A stretch of 64,000 nucleotides of DNA, taken from the NCBI GenBank assembly GCA_044346745.1, contig JBIIYQ010000002.1, positions 6,822 to 70,821 on the forward strand, given 5' to 3'. This DNA is from UKL13-2 sp044346745 (GTDB taxonomy: Bacteria > Pseudomonadota > Gammaproteobacteria > Burkholderiales > Usitatibacteraceae). Every line of letters begins with the position of its first letter. Positions within the stretch are counted from its first letter, which is position 1. The position numbers and the translations under genes are program-made. Of the stretch, positions 53,135 through 62,547 are shown one piece after another. Below the pieces are notes generated by a model. It did not search any database, was not told the DNA's origin, and was given only the letters and a program-made list of their open reading frames with translations.

Positions 53135-55450
53135 TTACAACTTAAAGCCAGACACTGAGGACTTTAGATCCGATGCAACGTCGGCAAGTTCTTGAATCGA
53201 AGACGCTGTCTGTTGAGTGCCGGCTGTCGTTTGCCGATTGATTTCGAGAATGTCCTGCATATTTCGCGCCACCTTGTTTGCGGAAGCGGCTTGAGATTGT
53301 GTATCTGACGAAATCTTTTGAATCAGCGAGGCAAGGTTGGTTGTCACCGAGTCAATCTCTGAAAGCGCCTGGCCCGCGGCGTCTGACAACTTGGCACCCT
53401 CCACCACACCGGCAGTGGATTTTTCCATCGCGACCACGGCATCCTGAGTATCAGCCTGAATGGTCTTGACGATCGCGCCGATTTGTTTGGTCGCCTCGGC
53501 TGATCGCTCTGCCAAACGCTGCACTTCTTCCGCAACCACCGAGAAGCCACGACCCGCTTCGCCAGCCGACGCGGCCTGGATCGCCGCATTTAGCGCCAAC
53601 ACGTTGGTTTGCTCGGTAATGTCTGAGATTAGTTCCACAATCTCGCCAATCTCTTGGGACGATTCACCAAGTCGCTTGATTCTCTTGGATGTTTCTTGAA
53701 TTTGCTCGCGGATATCGTTCATGCCTGCGATTGAGTTTTGTACTGCGAATCGGCCCTTGTCCGACGCCGCCAAGGATCGCAGCGCAACCTTGGAGGACTC
53801 TTCGGCGTTCGTTGACACAGTTGAAAGCGTGTTCGCGACGCTGAGCACTTGCTCGGTCGTTGATTGAATTTCCCGGGACTGTTTTTCCGCAGCATCGAGC
53901 AACTGAACCGACACGGATTGCGCCTGCTGCGATTTCGCCGATACTTGTGTGGACGCATTATTCACGCCTGTTACCAAGGCGCGAAGCTCATCAATGGTGT
54001 AGTTCATCGAGTCGGCGATTGCGCCCGTGATGTCCTCGGTCACCTTTGCGCGTATTGTCAAGTCCCCGTCGGCGAGATCTCCCATTTCATTGAGCAGGCG
54101 CAGGATGGCCTCTTGGTTTCGCTTGTTCTCAAGCTCTGACTCCATCGCGCGCTTGCGTTCGGTCACCAGATACAGATATCCCATCAACCCCAGCGACACC
54201 AACATTAGCAGGCCGGACACACCCGCAATTACGAGCGGCAGGATGCGATTTTCTGCGGCAAATCCGACCTGAAGTTGTTCGACACTACTCATAAGCTGTT
54301 CAGAACCTTGCTGTAATGCGCGTCCGGCCTGGCGTGCAGACACGAGCTTCTGAATATTTTCCAAAATCGGCTTGATGTTTTCTTCAAATGCGGAAAATGC
54401 CTCACGCAGCCTAACCACACGCGCACGGTTTTCTCCCGTGACCGCAGAGACGCCGATGACATCTGAACCGGTCTCCAGCGCCTTTACTAACTCACGGAAG
54501 TCGTTGGTATCTTTACCCATCAGAAATGGCACTTCGGGATTAATCACATCTGCGCCCAAAATTTCGGCCGCTCCGCGCGCCAGTCGTTCCGCGAGGTACG
54601 TCAGGCGATTTACCTTCAACACCTGCGCCGGGTTGATCCCACTTTGTTGTAAGACCGCAGTTAGTTGCTGGGAAAGACCGGCCAATTCCTCAGCAACGGA
54701 TCGAACCTGCTCGACATTTCGGCCTAAGTTGGTTAAGTCTTTCTGCGCGGCGAGGATTGAGGTGGCGGAGTTGGATGCTTCCTGATACCGCTTGGTCAGC
54801 TCCGTTAAACGGGAAGTCAATTCCTCCGATATTCGCGCTGAGGGGACAGTGCTGTTAAATGCGAAACCGCCTGAGTTCAGGACGTCCAAGTACTTCTGAA
54901 ATTCGTCCCGGCTATCCTGTAGCTGCGCAAATGACGCCAACTCCCCCCGTGCGCCAAGACCTCCTGACTTCGCCAATCGTTGAGTATGGAATTGTAGTTG
55001 CGAGGCAATGTTTGTGTAGGTCGAAATGTTTCTACTGTGGTAATCGTCCAGCGCAATGGCACCCAACATCAAGGCAAAGAACAAGCCTGCGAGCGTTCCA
55101 AGAACCTGGAACTGGGTCTGCATCGGGAACTTGCCGATCAGCGGCAAAACAGACGCCATGCGCTCCGATCTGGGTTTTGCCACTTTGTTTGCCGCTACAG
55201 TGGCGGCAATTTTTTGTGTCTGATTACCGACGGCGAGGCTGGAGGTGGACTCTGGCTCGTCTTTGACGATCTGACTAGCGGTGTCCAATGGCACACCCGC
55301 CGACTTATTCTTACCACCCAATAACTTGGCAAAGAAGCCGTCGGGCGCTGGTTTAGATGGCGCGCCGCCTCCCGGTGCGGTGGTGCTTTTGGGAGCGAGG
55401 GTTTTGTCATTACCCTTCAAAATGGAAGGAGTTGGTAATTTGAATGCCAT
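53135..55450 (-). CDS. pilJ: PilJ, methyl-accepting chemoreceptor for twitching motility
   Basis: A 771-residue inner-membrane chemoreceptor of the Pil-Chp system. Helices at about residues 113-135 and 403-425 enclose a PilJ-type periplasmic region; HAMP and the MCP signalling hairpin follow. The highly conserved tip is VEEVQRLAERSAEATKQIG-like (about residue 640). Residues 1-110 form an extra cytoplasmic Pro/Lys/Ala-rich stretch that receptors of this kind usually lack. It lies between pilI and chpA, all on the minus strand. Confidence 0.93.
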   Translation of the reverse strand: MAFKLPTPSILKGNDKTLAPKSTTAPGGGAPSKPAPDGFFAKLLGGKNKSAGVPLDTASQIVKDEPESTSSLAVGNQTQKIAATVAANKVAKPRSERMASVLPLIGKFPMQTQFQVLGTLAGLFFALMLGAIALDDYHSRNISTYTNIASQLQFHTQRLAKSGGLGARGELASFAQLQDSRDEFQKYLDVLNSGGFAFNSTVPSARISEELTSRLTELTKRYQEASNSATSILAAQKDLTNLGRNVEQVRSVAEELAGLSQQLTAVLQQSGINPAQVLKVNRLTYLAERLARGAAEILGADVINPEVPFLMGKDTNDFRELVKALETGSDVIGVSAVTGENRARVVRLREAFSAFEENIKPILENIQKLVSARQAGRALQQGSEQLMSSVEQLQVGFAAENRILPLVIAGVSGLLMLVSLGLMGYLYLVTERKRAMESELENKRNQEAILRLLNEMGDLADGDLTIRAKVTEDITGAIADSMNYTIDELRALVTGVNNASTQVSAKSQQAQSVSVQLLDAAEKQSREIQSTTEQVLSVANTLSTVSTNAEESSKVALRSLAASDKGRFAVQNSIAGMNDIREQIQETSKRIKRLGESSQEIGEIVELISDITEQTNVLALNAAIQAASAGEAGRGFSVVAEEVQRLAERSAEATKQIGAIVKTIQADTQDAVVAMEKSTAGVVEGAKLSDAAGQALSEIDSVTTNLASLIQKISSDTQSQAASANKVARNMQDILEINRQTTAGTQQTASSIQELADVASDLKSSVSGFKL

Positions 55451-55555
55451 ATGAATTTCTCCGAACCGAAATTACAACCAACTACAAATAGAGACGTTTG
55501 GACAAACTCGTGCCGCAGTATCGCTTGGAAGCTATTGCGCGCACTGTCAAAATGC

Positions 55556-56089
55556 TCACACCCTCGCGACCGCTTGCAGCGATGAAACCTCAAGAAATGC
55601 CGCGCTCTTGGCCAGCACTGCAACATCCAATTCAAACCACTGCACACCATTGGGATCACGGTACTGCGCCTTCACCCATGGTCGCATAGCATGGCTAGCA
55701 TCTACGCGCTCGAATGACTCCGGATTACGCAATCCCAACATCCGATTGACCATGATGCCCGATGCCTCCAAAAATCTGTCACTAAGCAGCACCACACACC
55801 GCTCCGCACTCTGTGCGGTCGCCGCCCCCCCCTGAAAAGCTGAGAAGTCCGCGACTGCGAACAGCTTACCTCGGACGTTGGCAACACCTTGAAACCAGTG
55901 CTTCGTTTGCGGCACCGAAACAAAAGCTGGCACGGGGATTACCTCTGCAACGTCGGCCAGCGAAACCAACCAATTTTCTTCGCCAACCTGAAAGCCGAGT
56001 TTTGACGCGAACGTGCGCAACTTGGACGTATCGCGCAAGCGCTCCGCCACGCTGCGCTGAAATTCCCGTAGGTTGGATTTGCTGGCCAT
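55556..56089 (-). CDS. pilI: PilI, CheW-like coupling protein
   Basis: A 177-residue CheW-domain protein that links PilJ to ChpA. It has the CheW pattern FQVGEENWLVSLADVAEVIPVP, a WFQGVANVRGKLFAVADFSAF strand pair and VMVNR-like IMVNRMLGLRNP. The length and position between pilH and pilJ match PilI. It starts 12 bases after pilH. The 105-base gap to pilJ holds the pilJ ribosome site and nothing else seen. Confidence 0.92.
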   Translation of the reverse strand: MASKSNLREFQRSVAERLRDTSKLRTFASKLGFQVGEENWLVSLADVAEVIPVPAFVSVPQTKHWFQGVANVRGKLFAVADFSAFQGGAATAQSAERCVVLLSDRFLEASGIMVNRMLGLRNPESFERVDASHAMRPWVKAQYRDPNGVQWFELDVAVLAKSAAFLEVSSLQAVARV

Positions 56090-56101
56090 CTGCGACGGTG
56101 T

Positions 56102-56467
56102 CTAGCCCAAGGCCTTAATCTTGGCAATCAAATCTGCCGCACTCACCGGCTTCACAAGGTAATCCTTCGCGCCCTGTCGCATTCCCCAGATCTTGTCGGT
56201 TTCCTGATCTTTGGTTGTACATATAAACACCGGGATGTGCTTAGTTGTTTCTTCTCTTGTGATGGCTCGTGTTGCTTGGAATCCGTTTAGCCCCGGCATC
56301 ACCACATCCATCAACACCAAATCTGGCTGGTCGCGCTTGGCAGCTTCTACCCCCTCCTCCCCGCTTGCCGCCTGTATAACGGAGAAACCCGCCTTCGTGA
56401 GAATCCCTTCAAGGAAAGTGCGCTCAGTTGGGGAATCGTCTACAACCAATATTGTCTTTACGACCAT
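56102..56467 (-). CDS. pilH: PilH, single-domain response regulator
   Basis: A 121-residue CheY-like protein. In the Pil-Chp system PilH opposes or drains signal from PilG and influences pilus retraction. Receiver hallmarks are VVDDSPTERTF, the acceptor Asp in LVLMDVVMPGLNG and Lys in YLVKPV. ATG 56467 is chosen because GGAG lies 8 bases upstream; the longer frame from 56494 lacks a site. It is the second gene of the operon, between pilG and pilI. Confidence 0.92.
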   Translation of the reverse strand: MVVKTILVVDDSPTERTFLEGILTKAGFSVIQAASGEEGVEAAKRDQPDLVLMDVVMPGLNGFQATRAITREETTKHIPVFICTTKDQETDKIWGMRQGAKDYLVKPVSAADLIAKIKALG

Positions 56468-56543
56468 GATCAATGCTCCATTTTTGCTTTTCAAATAATG
56501 TTTTCGGCGCTAGTACGCAGATGCGTCTGGCGCACGCAAAATC

Positions 56544-56957
56544 TCATGTCATGCTCTGCGCGGCACCGGTTACGGCGAGATGGGTCTCCACTGCTTTTAA
56601 CAGGCTGTCCTTTGAGAATGGCTTTGTCAGATATTCGTCTGACCCAACCATGCGGCCTCGCGCCCTATCAAACAGGCTGTCTTTGGAGGACAGCATAATG
56701 ACCGGGATTGATCTATGTCTACCGTTTTTCTTAATCAGTGCACAGGTTTGGTAGCCATCGAGGCGCGGCATCATGATGTCGACAAAAATCACATCCGGCT
56801 GGTGGTCGGCGATCTTCGACAGCGCATCGAAACCATTTTCCGCAAGGATGACTTTGCAGCCAGCCTGCATCAGAAAAATTTCGGCGCTGCGGCGGATGGT
56901 GTTTGAATCATCAATCACCATCACGCGCGTACCCGATATTGACCTTGTCTCAACCAC
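56544..56957 (-). CDS. pilG: PilG, single-domain response regulator
   Basis: A 137-residue CheY-like protein, the output regulator that promotes pilus extension in the Pil-Chp system. It has VIDDSNTIRRSAEIFL, acceptor Asp60 in IFVDIMMPRLDGYQTC and Lys in YLTKPF, as in PilG of Pseudomonas. The start is a GTG at 56957 without a strong ribosome site. First gene of pilG-pilH-pilI-pilJ-chpA; the rubredoxin gene lies 180 bases upstream on the same strand. Confidence 0.92.
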   Translation of the reverse strand: MVETRSISGTRVMVIDDSNTIRRSAEIFLMQAGCKVILAENGFDALSKIADHQPDVIFVDIMMPRLDGYQTCALIKKNGRHRSIPVIMLSSKDSLFDRARGRMVGSDEYLTKPFSKDSLLKAVETHLAVTGAAQSMT

Positions 56958-57137
56958 TCGTGCGCTTTCAGGTTGTACAGTCGAAAAATGAACTTTGATC
57001 TCGCGTCAGAAACGCAAACTACGCGATTTTATTTTAACAACGGTCAACGTCTTTGAATCATTATGGCCTAAAGACGACAGTTTGTTTTTTTGCGGATGGC
57101 CTTGCGCTAGGCGAACCATTTTGGCCGGTTGCTTGAG

Positions 57138-57323
57138 TTAGATTTCGACCATCTCGAAGTCTTCCTTTCGAGCGCCGCACTCGGGGCACGCCCAGCCTAC
57201 CGGTACGTCCTCCCATGCAGTTCCCGGTGCAATACCGTCATCAGGCAAGCCTTCCGCCTCGTTATAAATCCAGCCACACACGAGGCACATCCATGCTTTG
57301 TTTGTTATCGTAGTTGTCGTCAT
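57138..57323 (-). CDS. rubredoxin
   Basis: A 61-residue one-iron electron-transfer protein with the two Cys pairs CLVCG (residues 13-17) and CPECG (46-50), and the aromatic core W-Y-W around IYNEAEG and WEDVP. The length is typical. It lies upstream of pilG on the same strand and divergent from thiD, an arrangement I recall from other betaproteobacteria. The electron partner is unknown. Confidence 0.95.
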   Translation of the reverse strand: MTTTTITNKAWMCLVCGWIYNEAEGLPDDGIAPGTAWEDVPVGWACPECGARKEDFEMVEI

Positions 57324-57586
57324 GTTTTGTCGGGAATTTGCGGGTTAGATGGAAACAAAGAAGCTGGGAATGTGCGCTAGATGGCAGGGCCACCTGAACA
57401 CGCACGGTGGTAGCCATGGGATCCCCATACATCCGACGCTACAGTACAATACGCAGCGACATGACGCAGCAGAGGCTCCAGCAGCGCAAATCGGTGCTAC
57501 CCTTCACGGGTTCGCGCCGAGGCAACAATTGTACCCAATCGACACCAAATCTTGTCGACTGACTCTTGTAATGGCCCTTATTTGGA

Positions 57587-57600
57587 TCTGACATGTCAGA
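57587..57600. repeat. perfect palindrome across the thiD start codon
   Basis: TCTGACATGTCAGA reads the same on both strands and contains the thiD ATG. No TPP-riboswitch (THI box) features were seen in the 269 bases upstream. Confidence 0.4.
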
Positions 57601-58531
57601 CGTTCAGCGATCACTACCAGCGGTTTTGACCTTTGCGGCAACAGACCCGTCCGGCGGCGCAGGGTTGCAGGCCGATTTGCTCACGTTTGCCAGTATGGGT
57701 TGCCATCCACTTTCCGTGGTCACCGCGATCACCGTGCAAGACACTTCCGGCGTTGAAGGGGTGTTATCGATTGACTCGGGCTGGGTGTCGGATCAAGCTC
57801 GTGCGATCCTCGAGGACATACCCATCGCGGCTTTCAAGATCGGCGTCATGGGGAGCGTCGAGAACATCGCGGCGATTGCTGAAATTGTGTCTGACTATCC
57901 TGAGATTCCATTGGTTTTTGATCCCGTGCTCGCCTCGGCGCGAGGTGATGAGTTCGCGTCTGAGGAAGCCATTGACGCTATTCGAGAAATGATCATTCCA
58001 CAAACAACGGTGATCACGCCGAATTCTCTTGAGCTGCTTCGCTTGACCCTTGGGGAGGATGAAGAGGGGCTACCTGCCGAACGGTTGGCGCGACGGCTGA
58101 CAGACCTCGGTGCCGAGTATGTGTTGGTAACGGGCACGCACGAGTCTACCTTGGAAGTTATCAACATACTTTATGGCGAAGGCGGCACCAGGCGTACTGA
58201 CCGCTGGCAGCGACTGCCGGGCAGCTACCACGGCTCAGGTTGCACGTTAGCATCAGCGATTGCGGCTACGATTTCGCGGGGTCTGGATATTGAAGAGGCA
58301 GTGCGCGAAGCACAGGACTACACTTGGCATGCCCTCAAGTTTGGCTTTCGCCCCGGGATGGGGCAATTCATCCCTGACAGAATGTTCTGGGCACGGGATG
58401 ACGAGAGTGATGCGGAAAGCAATGAAGCAGCCGACCACGGCAAAGCGATGGGCCGGGTGGATATAGAAACAGAAACGACCGAATCGACGTCTAGACCAGC
58501 CGGAGCAGATGGCTCTGGGGCGCGACACTAG
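57593..58531 (+). CDS. thiD: hydroxymethylpyrimidine/phosphomethylpyrimidine kinase
   Basis: A 312-residue ribokinase-family enzyme that phosphorylates HMP and HMP-P for thiamine synthesis. Hallmarks are AATDPSGGAGLQADLLTF near residue 15, AITVQDTSGV, FDPVLASARG, ITPNSLELLRL and the catalytic GSYHGSGCTLASAIAA (Cys/Asp anion hole, about residue 210). The last about 45 residues are an acidic, low-complexity extension beyond the usual end of ThiD. ATG 57593 has no good Shine-Dalgarno. The gene overlaps thiE by 23 bases. Confidence 0.93.
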   Translation: MSDVQRSLPAVLTFAATDPSGGAGLQADLLTFASMGCHPLSVVTAITVQDTSGVEGVLSIDSGWVSDQARAILEDIPIAAFKIGVMGSVENIAAIAEIVSDYPEIPLVFDPVLASARGDEFASEEAIDAIREMIIPQTTVITPNSLELLRLTLGEDEEGLPAERLARRLTDLGAEYVLVTGTHESTLEVINILYGEGGTRRTDRWQRLPGSYHGSGCTLASAIAATISRGLDIEEAVREAQDYTWHALKFGFRPGMGQFIPDRMFWARDDESDAESNEAADHGKAMGRVDIETETTESTSRPAGADGSGARH

Positions 58532-59258
58532 CTTGGCCGGGCCGAAGTTGACCATCGCGCATTGCATCGAGGGTGTCTACGCGATTACACCTGACAACTT
58601 GGATTCTGAAACATTGCTTAGCCGGTCAAGGGCAATGTTGGAAGCGGGTGTGCGCACGATTCAGTATCGTCGGAAAATCACGCCCCCGATTGCACAGCTG
58701 ATTGAGGCTCAGGCGTTACAAGCGCTCAGTTCCAGTTATGGTGCGCGCTTGATCGTCAACGACAATTTGACACTTGCGCTGCAAGTCCGCGCGGCAGGTG
58801 TTCATTGGGGACTAGACGACATTGACGCTTGTAGCGTGGAATCACTTGCCCACGAAATCAATGTCGCGCGGGCCGAGGCCGCCAAGGCTGGCCTTACCGC
58901 CCCCTTGATCGTTGGCATTTCTTGTTACGGCGACGACGCTCGAGCCGAGATAGCCACGCGTGCGGGGGCAAGCTATGTTGCGTTTGGCTGCATGTTTCCG
59001 TCATCGACCAAACCGTTGGCGCCCGCAGCCCCGGTGTCGGTGATCACCCGCACCAAACAGAAGATCGGCATACCCGTTGTCGCGATTGGCGGAATCACAG
59101 GAGATAATGTCAACATCGTCATTGAAGCCGGGGTTGATGCGGTGGCGGTCGTCTCAGATCTATACTCGGTACCGGACAACAGTCAGATTGCCGAGCGGGT
59201 TAAGTTGTTCGAGGCCTTGTTCCAAGCGCGTAATACGACTAATAAAGAGAATGAGTGA
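58509..59258 (+). CDS. thiE: thiamine-phosphate synthase
   Basis: A 249-residue TIM-barrel enzyme joining HMP-PP and thiazole phosphate into thiamine phosphate. It shows YAITPDNLDSE, TIQYRRK (usually YRxK), LIVNDNLTLALQV, GVHWGLDDID (usually GVHLGQxD), GISCYG and the phosphate-binding VVAIGGITGDNV. The substitutions near the active site are modest and do not imply loss. ATG 58509 has GGAGC 4-5 bases upstream and overlaps thiD. The next gene, hemL, starts 8 bases before its stop. Confidence 0.9.
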   Translation: MALGRDTSLAGPKLTIAHCIEGVYAITPDNLDSETLLSRSRAMLEAGVRTIQYRRKITPPIAQLIEAQALQALSSSYGARLIVNDNLTLALQVRAAGVHWGLDDIDACSVESLAHEINVARAEAAKAGLTAPLIVGISCYGDDARAEIATRAGASYVAFGCMFPSSTKPLAPAAPVSVITRTKQKIGIPVVAIGGITGDNVNIVIEAGVDAVAVVSDLYSVPDNSQIAERVKLFEALFQARNTTNKENE

Positions 59259-60549
59259 CATGTTCGAGCAAAGCAAGGTGCTCTTCGAAAAATCCCAGCG
59301 GGTTATTCCGGGCGGCGTTAATTCGCCTGTTCGCGCTTTCCGCTCCGTCGGTGGTACGCCAGTTTTTTTCCGCAAGGCCAATGGAGCCTACTTGTGGGAT
59401 GTTGACGGAAATCATTACATTGACTATGTTGGATCTTGGGGGCCGGCAATTCTTGGCCACGCGCACCCGGATGTGGTGGCCGCAGTTCAAGCAAAGGCGG
59501 TTGACGGGCTGAGTTTTGGCGCGCCGACTGAGGCAGAGTTTCTCATGGCCGAAAGACTATGTGATCTCGTACCTTCACTTGAACAGGTGAGACTCGTCAG
59601 TTCTGGTACTGAAGCGACGATGAGTGCAATCCGCCTCGCCCGGGGTGCCACCGGTCGAAAAAAACTGATCAAATTTGAGGGCTGTTACCATGGACATGCC
59701 GATGCGCTGTTGGTCAAGGCGGGTTCCGGCGCGCTGACCTTTGGGAATCCGAGCTCGGCTGGCGTCCCGCCTGAGGTGGCGGCGGACACCATCGTACTCG
59801 GGTATAACAATCTCCCGGAGCTGGAATTCACTTTCGCCGAGCTTGGCAGTGAAATCGCCTGTGTCATCATCGAGCCGATTGCTGGCAATATGAATTTTGT
59901 TGTGCCCGATGTCGCGTATTTGCAAACACTTCGTTCGCTTTGCACCAAACACGGCGCAATATTGATTTTTGATGAAGTCATGACGGGGTTTCGCGTGGGG
60001 CTGCGCGGTGTGCAGGGGCACTTCGGGATCAAACCGGATCTGACCACGTTAGGGAAGGTCATTGGCGGCGGTATGCCGATGGGCGCATTTGGCGGTCGTC
60101 GAGATTTGATGGCGCAGATGGCACCACTTGGTGGCGTTTACCAGGCCGGGACGCTTTCGGGCAACCCGGTTTCGGTTGCGGCGGGCCTGAAAACCCTAGA
60201 GCTCATCGCACGACCCGGTTTTTTTGAAGAATTGTCGGCAACCACCACACAATTGTGCGAGGGGCTCACTGCGGTCGCGCGAGCTGCAGGCCAGACCTTC
60301 TGTGCAGCAAGCGTGGGAGGAATGTTTGGCATGTTTTTTTCCTCCTTCCCGCCGGCTTCATACGCTGAAGTCATGAGCTCGGATCGCGAGCAATTCAACC
60401 GTTTCTTTCACGGCATGTTGGCGCGTGGTGTTTACCTCGCACCATCGGCTTTCGAGGCAGGATTTGTGTCGAAGGCGCACACGGCCAGAGATATTGCCGA
60501 CACAATTTCCCGCGCCGACGAAACGTTCCGCGATCTCGCCAAAAACTGA
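59251..60549 (+). CDS. hemL: glutamate-1-semialdehyde 2,1-aminomutase
   Basis: A 432-residue PLP enzyme of the C5 heme pathway making 5-aminolevulinate. It has PGGVNSPVRAFRSVGG at the start, SSGTEATMSAIRLARG, the Asp in IFDEVMTGFRVG and Schiff-base Lys in TLGKVIGGGMPMGAFGG. ATG 59251 follows AAAGAGA and overlaps thiE; ATG 59260 is a close alternative. It is clearly the housekeeping HemL, as opposed to the island's class III aminotransferase at 30933. hemB lies 2.2 kb downstream. Confidence 0.95.
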   Translation: MSDMFEQSKVLFEKSQRVIPGGVNSPVRAFRSVGGTPVFFRKANGAYLWDVDGNHYIDYVGSWGPAILGHAHPDVVAAVQAKAVDGLSFGAPTEAEFLMAERLCDLVPSLEQVRLVSSGTEATMSAIRLARGATGRKKLIKFEGCYHGHADALLVKAGSGALTFGNPSSAGVPPEVAADTIVLGYNNLPELEFTFAELGSEIACVIIEPIAGNMNFVVPDVAYLQTLRSLCTKHGAILIFDEVMTGFRVGLRGVQGHFGIKPDLTTLGKVIGGGMPMGAFGGRRDLMAQMAPLGGVYQAGTLSGNPVSVAAGLKTLELIARPGFFEELSATTTQLCEGLTAVARAAGQTFCAASVGGMFGMFFSSFPPASYAEVMSSDREQFNRFFHGMLARGVYLAPSAFEAGFVSKAHTARDIADTISRADETFRDLAKN

Positions 60550-60560
60550 GGACGAGAAAT

Positions 60561-61007
60561 ATGTTGGCGTCACAGACAAGTGAGCAATCGCTCGTTAATC
60601 ATCTTGAGGCACGTCTGGCCAACAGTGAAGTCGAACGTGCGCTGGGGGGCTTTGCGCTGCTGTTGATCAGATTTCGCGATCACGATGACCATTTCCTCTC
60701 GCTTGAGGCTGCGGATACAACCAGCCTGCTCGCGGCCATTTGCGCCCGCATCAGAAAAACACTCCGCGACGGTGACTTCCTCGCACAACTTGACGACAGA
60801 ACATTTGCCGTTGTGATTCCACAAGTCTCGGATCGCGCGAACGCCGAGAAAATCGTTAAAAAGCTGGCGGCGGCGTTTGCACTTCCGGTCGGTTCCGCCG
60901 ATAACGGTCAGGGACTTGTTTTGTCACCAAAAATTACCGTTAGCCTCTATCCGTCTGACGGCACGACACAGCAATCCCTGATTGCGTGTGCAGAGGAGGC
61001 AATGTAG
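60561..61007 (+). CDS. degenerate GGDEF-like domain protein
   Basis: A 148-residue protein whose fold pattern (LLLIRFRDHDDH, then LLAAICARIRKTLRDGDFLAQLDDRTFAVVIPQ, then ITVSLYPSDGT) follows a diguanylate-cyclase GGDEF domain. The signature GGDEF itself is replaced by LDDRTF, and metal and catalytic residues are missing. It cannot be an active cyclase. It may be a regulatory or nucleotide-sensing leftover. It starts 11 bases after hemL with GAGGACGAGA upstream, so it is probably co-transcribed. Confidence 0.7.
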   Translation: MLASQTSEQSLVNHLEARLANSEVERALGGFALLLIRFRDHDDHFLSLEAADTTSLLAAICARIRKTLRDGDFLAQLDDRTFAVVIPQVSDRANAEKIVKKLAAAFALPVGSADNGQGLVLSPKITVSLYPSDGTTQQSLIACAEEAM

Positions 61008-61094
61008 GCAGTAGGCGAACGTGTCGCCATGGGCAGATTTGAAAATGCTGCTTCGTGAACAGCGGCATTTTTTAGAACTTCTCCGCAGGTGCCA

Positions 61095-61760
61095 TCAACG
61101 GGTGCGCATTCCTGCCATGTATTCAGCTAGCGCAATCAAATCGCTTTCTTTTAGGCGCGCCGCGATCGCGTTCATCTGCGCATTCTTGCGCTCGCCGTTT
61201 GCGTAGGCCTTTAGCTGCGCCAGTGTGTACTCTTGCCATTGACCGCTAACGCGCGGGTAGATAGCAGGAATCCCGGCACCCGACCCGCCGTGACAACTCG
61301 CACACGCCGGAACTTTTGCCTCGACAATACCGACGCGGTAGATGTGCTGGCCGCGTTCCGCTTTTTTCATGTCAATGGCGACCGCCTGGCTGTTACCGCG
61401 CTGTGCGAAGTAGTAGTCGCCAACTGCTTTCATGTCTTCCGGCGTAAGTCCAGCGGACATGCCCTGCATAATTGCATTCACACGCTTTCCAGACTTGTAG
61501 TACTCTAACTGCTTGGCGATATACTCTGCTGGCATGCCTGCAAGATTAGGATTTGCTGGGATTGGACTGTTGCCGTCTACGCCATGACAGGCAAGACAGA
61601 CTGAACCCGCGATTTGTTTGCCGCGCTCTAGTCGCTCTGCGTAAGTCGGGGCGGCTGGTTTTGCGGCAGCGCTGGTCGGCCCAGTCGTAGATGTCGCCGC
61701 AGCGGCAACGTTCAGGCTTGCTCCGCACACAATCAGTGCGGCAATCCACATCTTCTTCAT
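61095..61760 (-). CDS. periplasmic dihaem cytochrome c4
   Basis: A 221-residue cytochrome with a signal peptide (residues 1-21) and two class I haem c domains: CLACH (Cys55-His59) and CASCH (Cys153-His157). Each is followed by a Met-containing loop (NAIMQGMSAGL, NAQMNAIAARL) for the sixth ligand. Two-domain c4 proteins carry electrons to terminal oxidases or nitrite reductases. It is divergent from engB, as c4 genes often are in beta- and gammaproteobacteria. Confidence 0.93.
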   Translation of the reverse strand: MKKMWIAALIVCGASLNVAAAATSTTGPTSAAAKPAAPTYAERLERGKQIAGSVCLACHGVDGNSPIPANPNLAGMPAEYIAKQLEYYKSGKRVNAIMQGMSAGLTPEDMKAVGDYYFAQRGNSQAVAIDMKKAERGQHIYRVGIVEAKVPACASCHGGSGAGIPAIYPRVSGQWQEYTLAQLKAYANGERKNAQMNAIAARLKESDLIALAEYMAGMRTR

Positions 61761-61891
61761 CGTTCATCCTTGTTTTGCTGCCGTTGCGGTATATCCAGAG
61801 CCGCCCAGCCCAACCGGCATCACTCAAGACATTCCAATATTCACTTATTTTAGCTGATCGCAGTTAAAGAGAAAACCATATCAGGCCCGCT

Positions 61892-62500
61892 TTGAAACTG
61901 TTTGCCAACGTTGTCTATACCGCTTCTGCCCACGATCTTGCCCAACTGCCACCAGACGTGGGTGCAGAAATCGCGTTCGTCGGGCGCTCAAATGCTGGCA
62001 AGTCTTCAGCAATTAATACTCTCGCCAACCATAACCGCTTGGCGTTTGTATCCAAGACGCCCGGGCGCACGCAGTTGATCAATTTTTTCTCACTTGGTAA
62101 CGGAAATTCACTGGTGGATTTGCCCGGTTATGGCTATGCCAAGGTGCCTCCTGCGGTAAAGGCGCATTGGGAGCAAACGCTGGCAGACTATGTCTCAGGT
62201 CGCGAAGCACTACGCGGTCTTGTACTGATCATGGACGCGCGCCACCCGTTGCGACCGGCTGACGAGCGCCTGTTGGATTGGTACGCCCCAACCGGCAAAC
62301 CGGTTCATTGTTTACTGACCAAGGCCGATAAGCTCACCCGCAACGAGCAAGCCAATACACTACGTCAGGTGAGAGATGCGCTCCGTCTCCAGCAACGCAA
62401 TGCAACTGCGCAGCTGTTCTCGGCTTTGAAGAAGTCCGGGGTTGACGAGGCTGAGGGACGCATTTCTGACATGCTGTACGGGACTAAAGCCCCGCACTAG
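61892..62500 (+). CDS. engB: ribosome-biogenesis GTPase EngB/YihA
   Basis: A 202-residue GTPase needed for 50S assembly: G1 GRSNAGKSSAIN (about residues 31-42), G2 TPGRTQLINFF, G3 DLPGYGYAK and G4 TKADK. The only reasonable start is a TTG (61892), since the conserved N-terminal part begins right there and no ATG is available upstream. Near-universal single-copy gene. Confidence 0.93.
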   Translation: MKLFANVVYTASAHDLAQLPPDVGAEIAFVGRSNAGKSSAINTLANHNRLAFVSKTPGRTQLINFFSLGNGNSLVDLPGYGYAKVPPAVKAHWEQTLADYVSGREALRGLVLIMDARHPLRPADERLLDWYAPTGKPVHCLLTKADKLTRNEQANTLRQVRDALRLQQRNATAQLFSALKKSGVDEAEGRISDMLYGTKAPH

Positions 62501-62547
62501 GAGGGCGCTTTGCGAAAGCAACCCACGTACTTGGCTCTCGCAACTGC

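Noticed and set aside
57324..57592. TPP riboswitch upstream of thiD
   Set aside because: No THI-box core (CTGAGA ... ACCTGA) is present. Only a palindrome at the start codon was seen.
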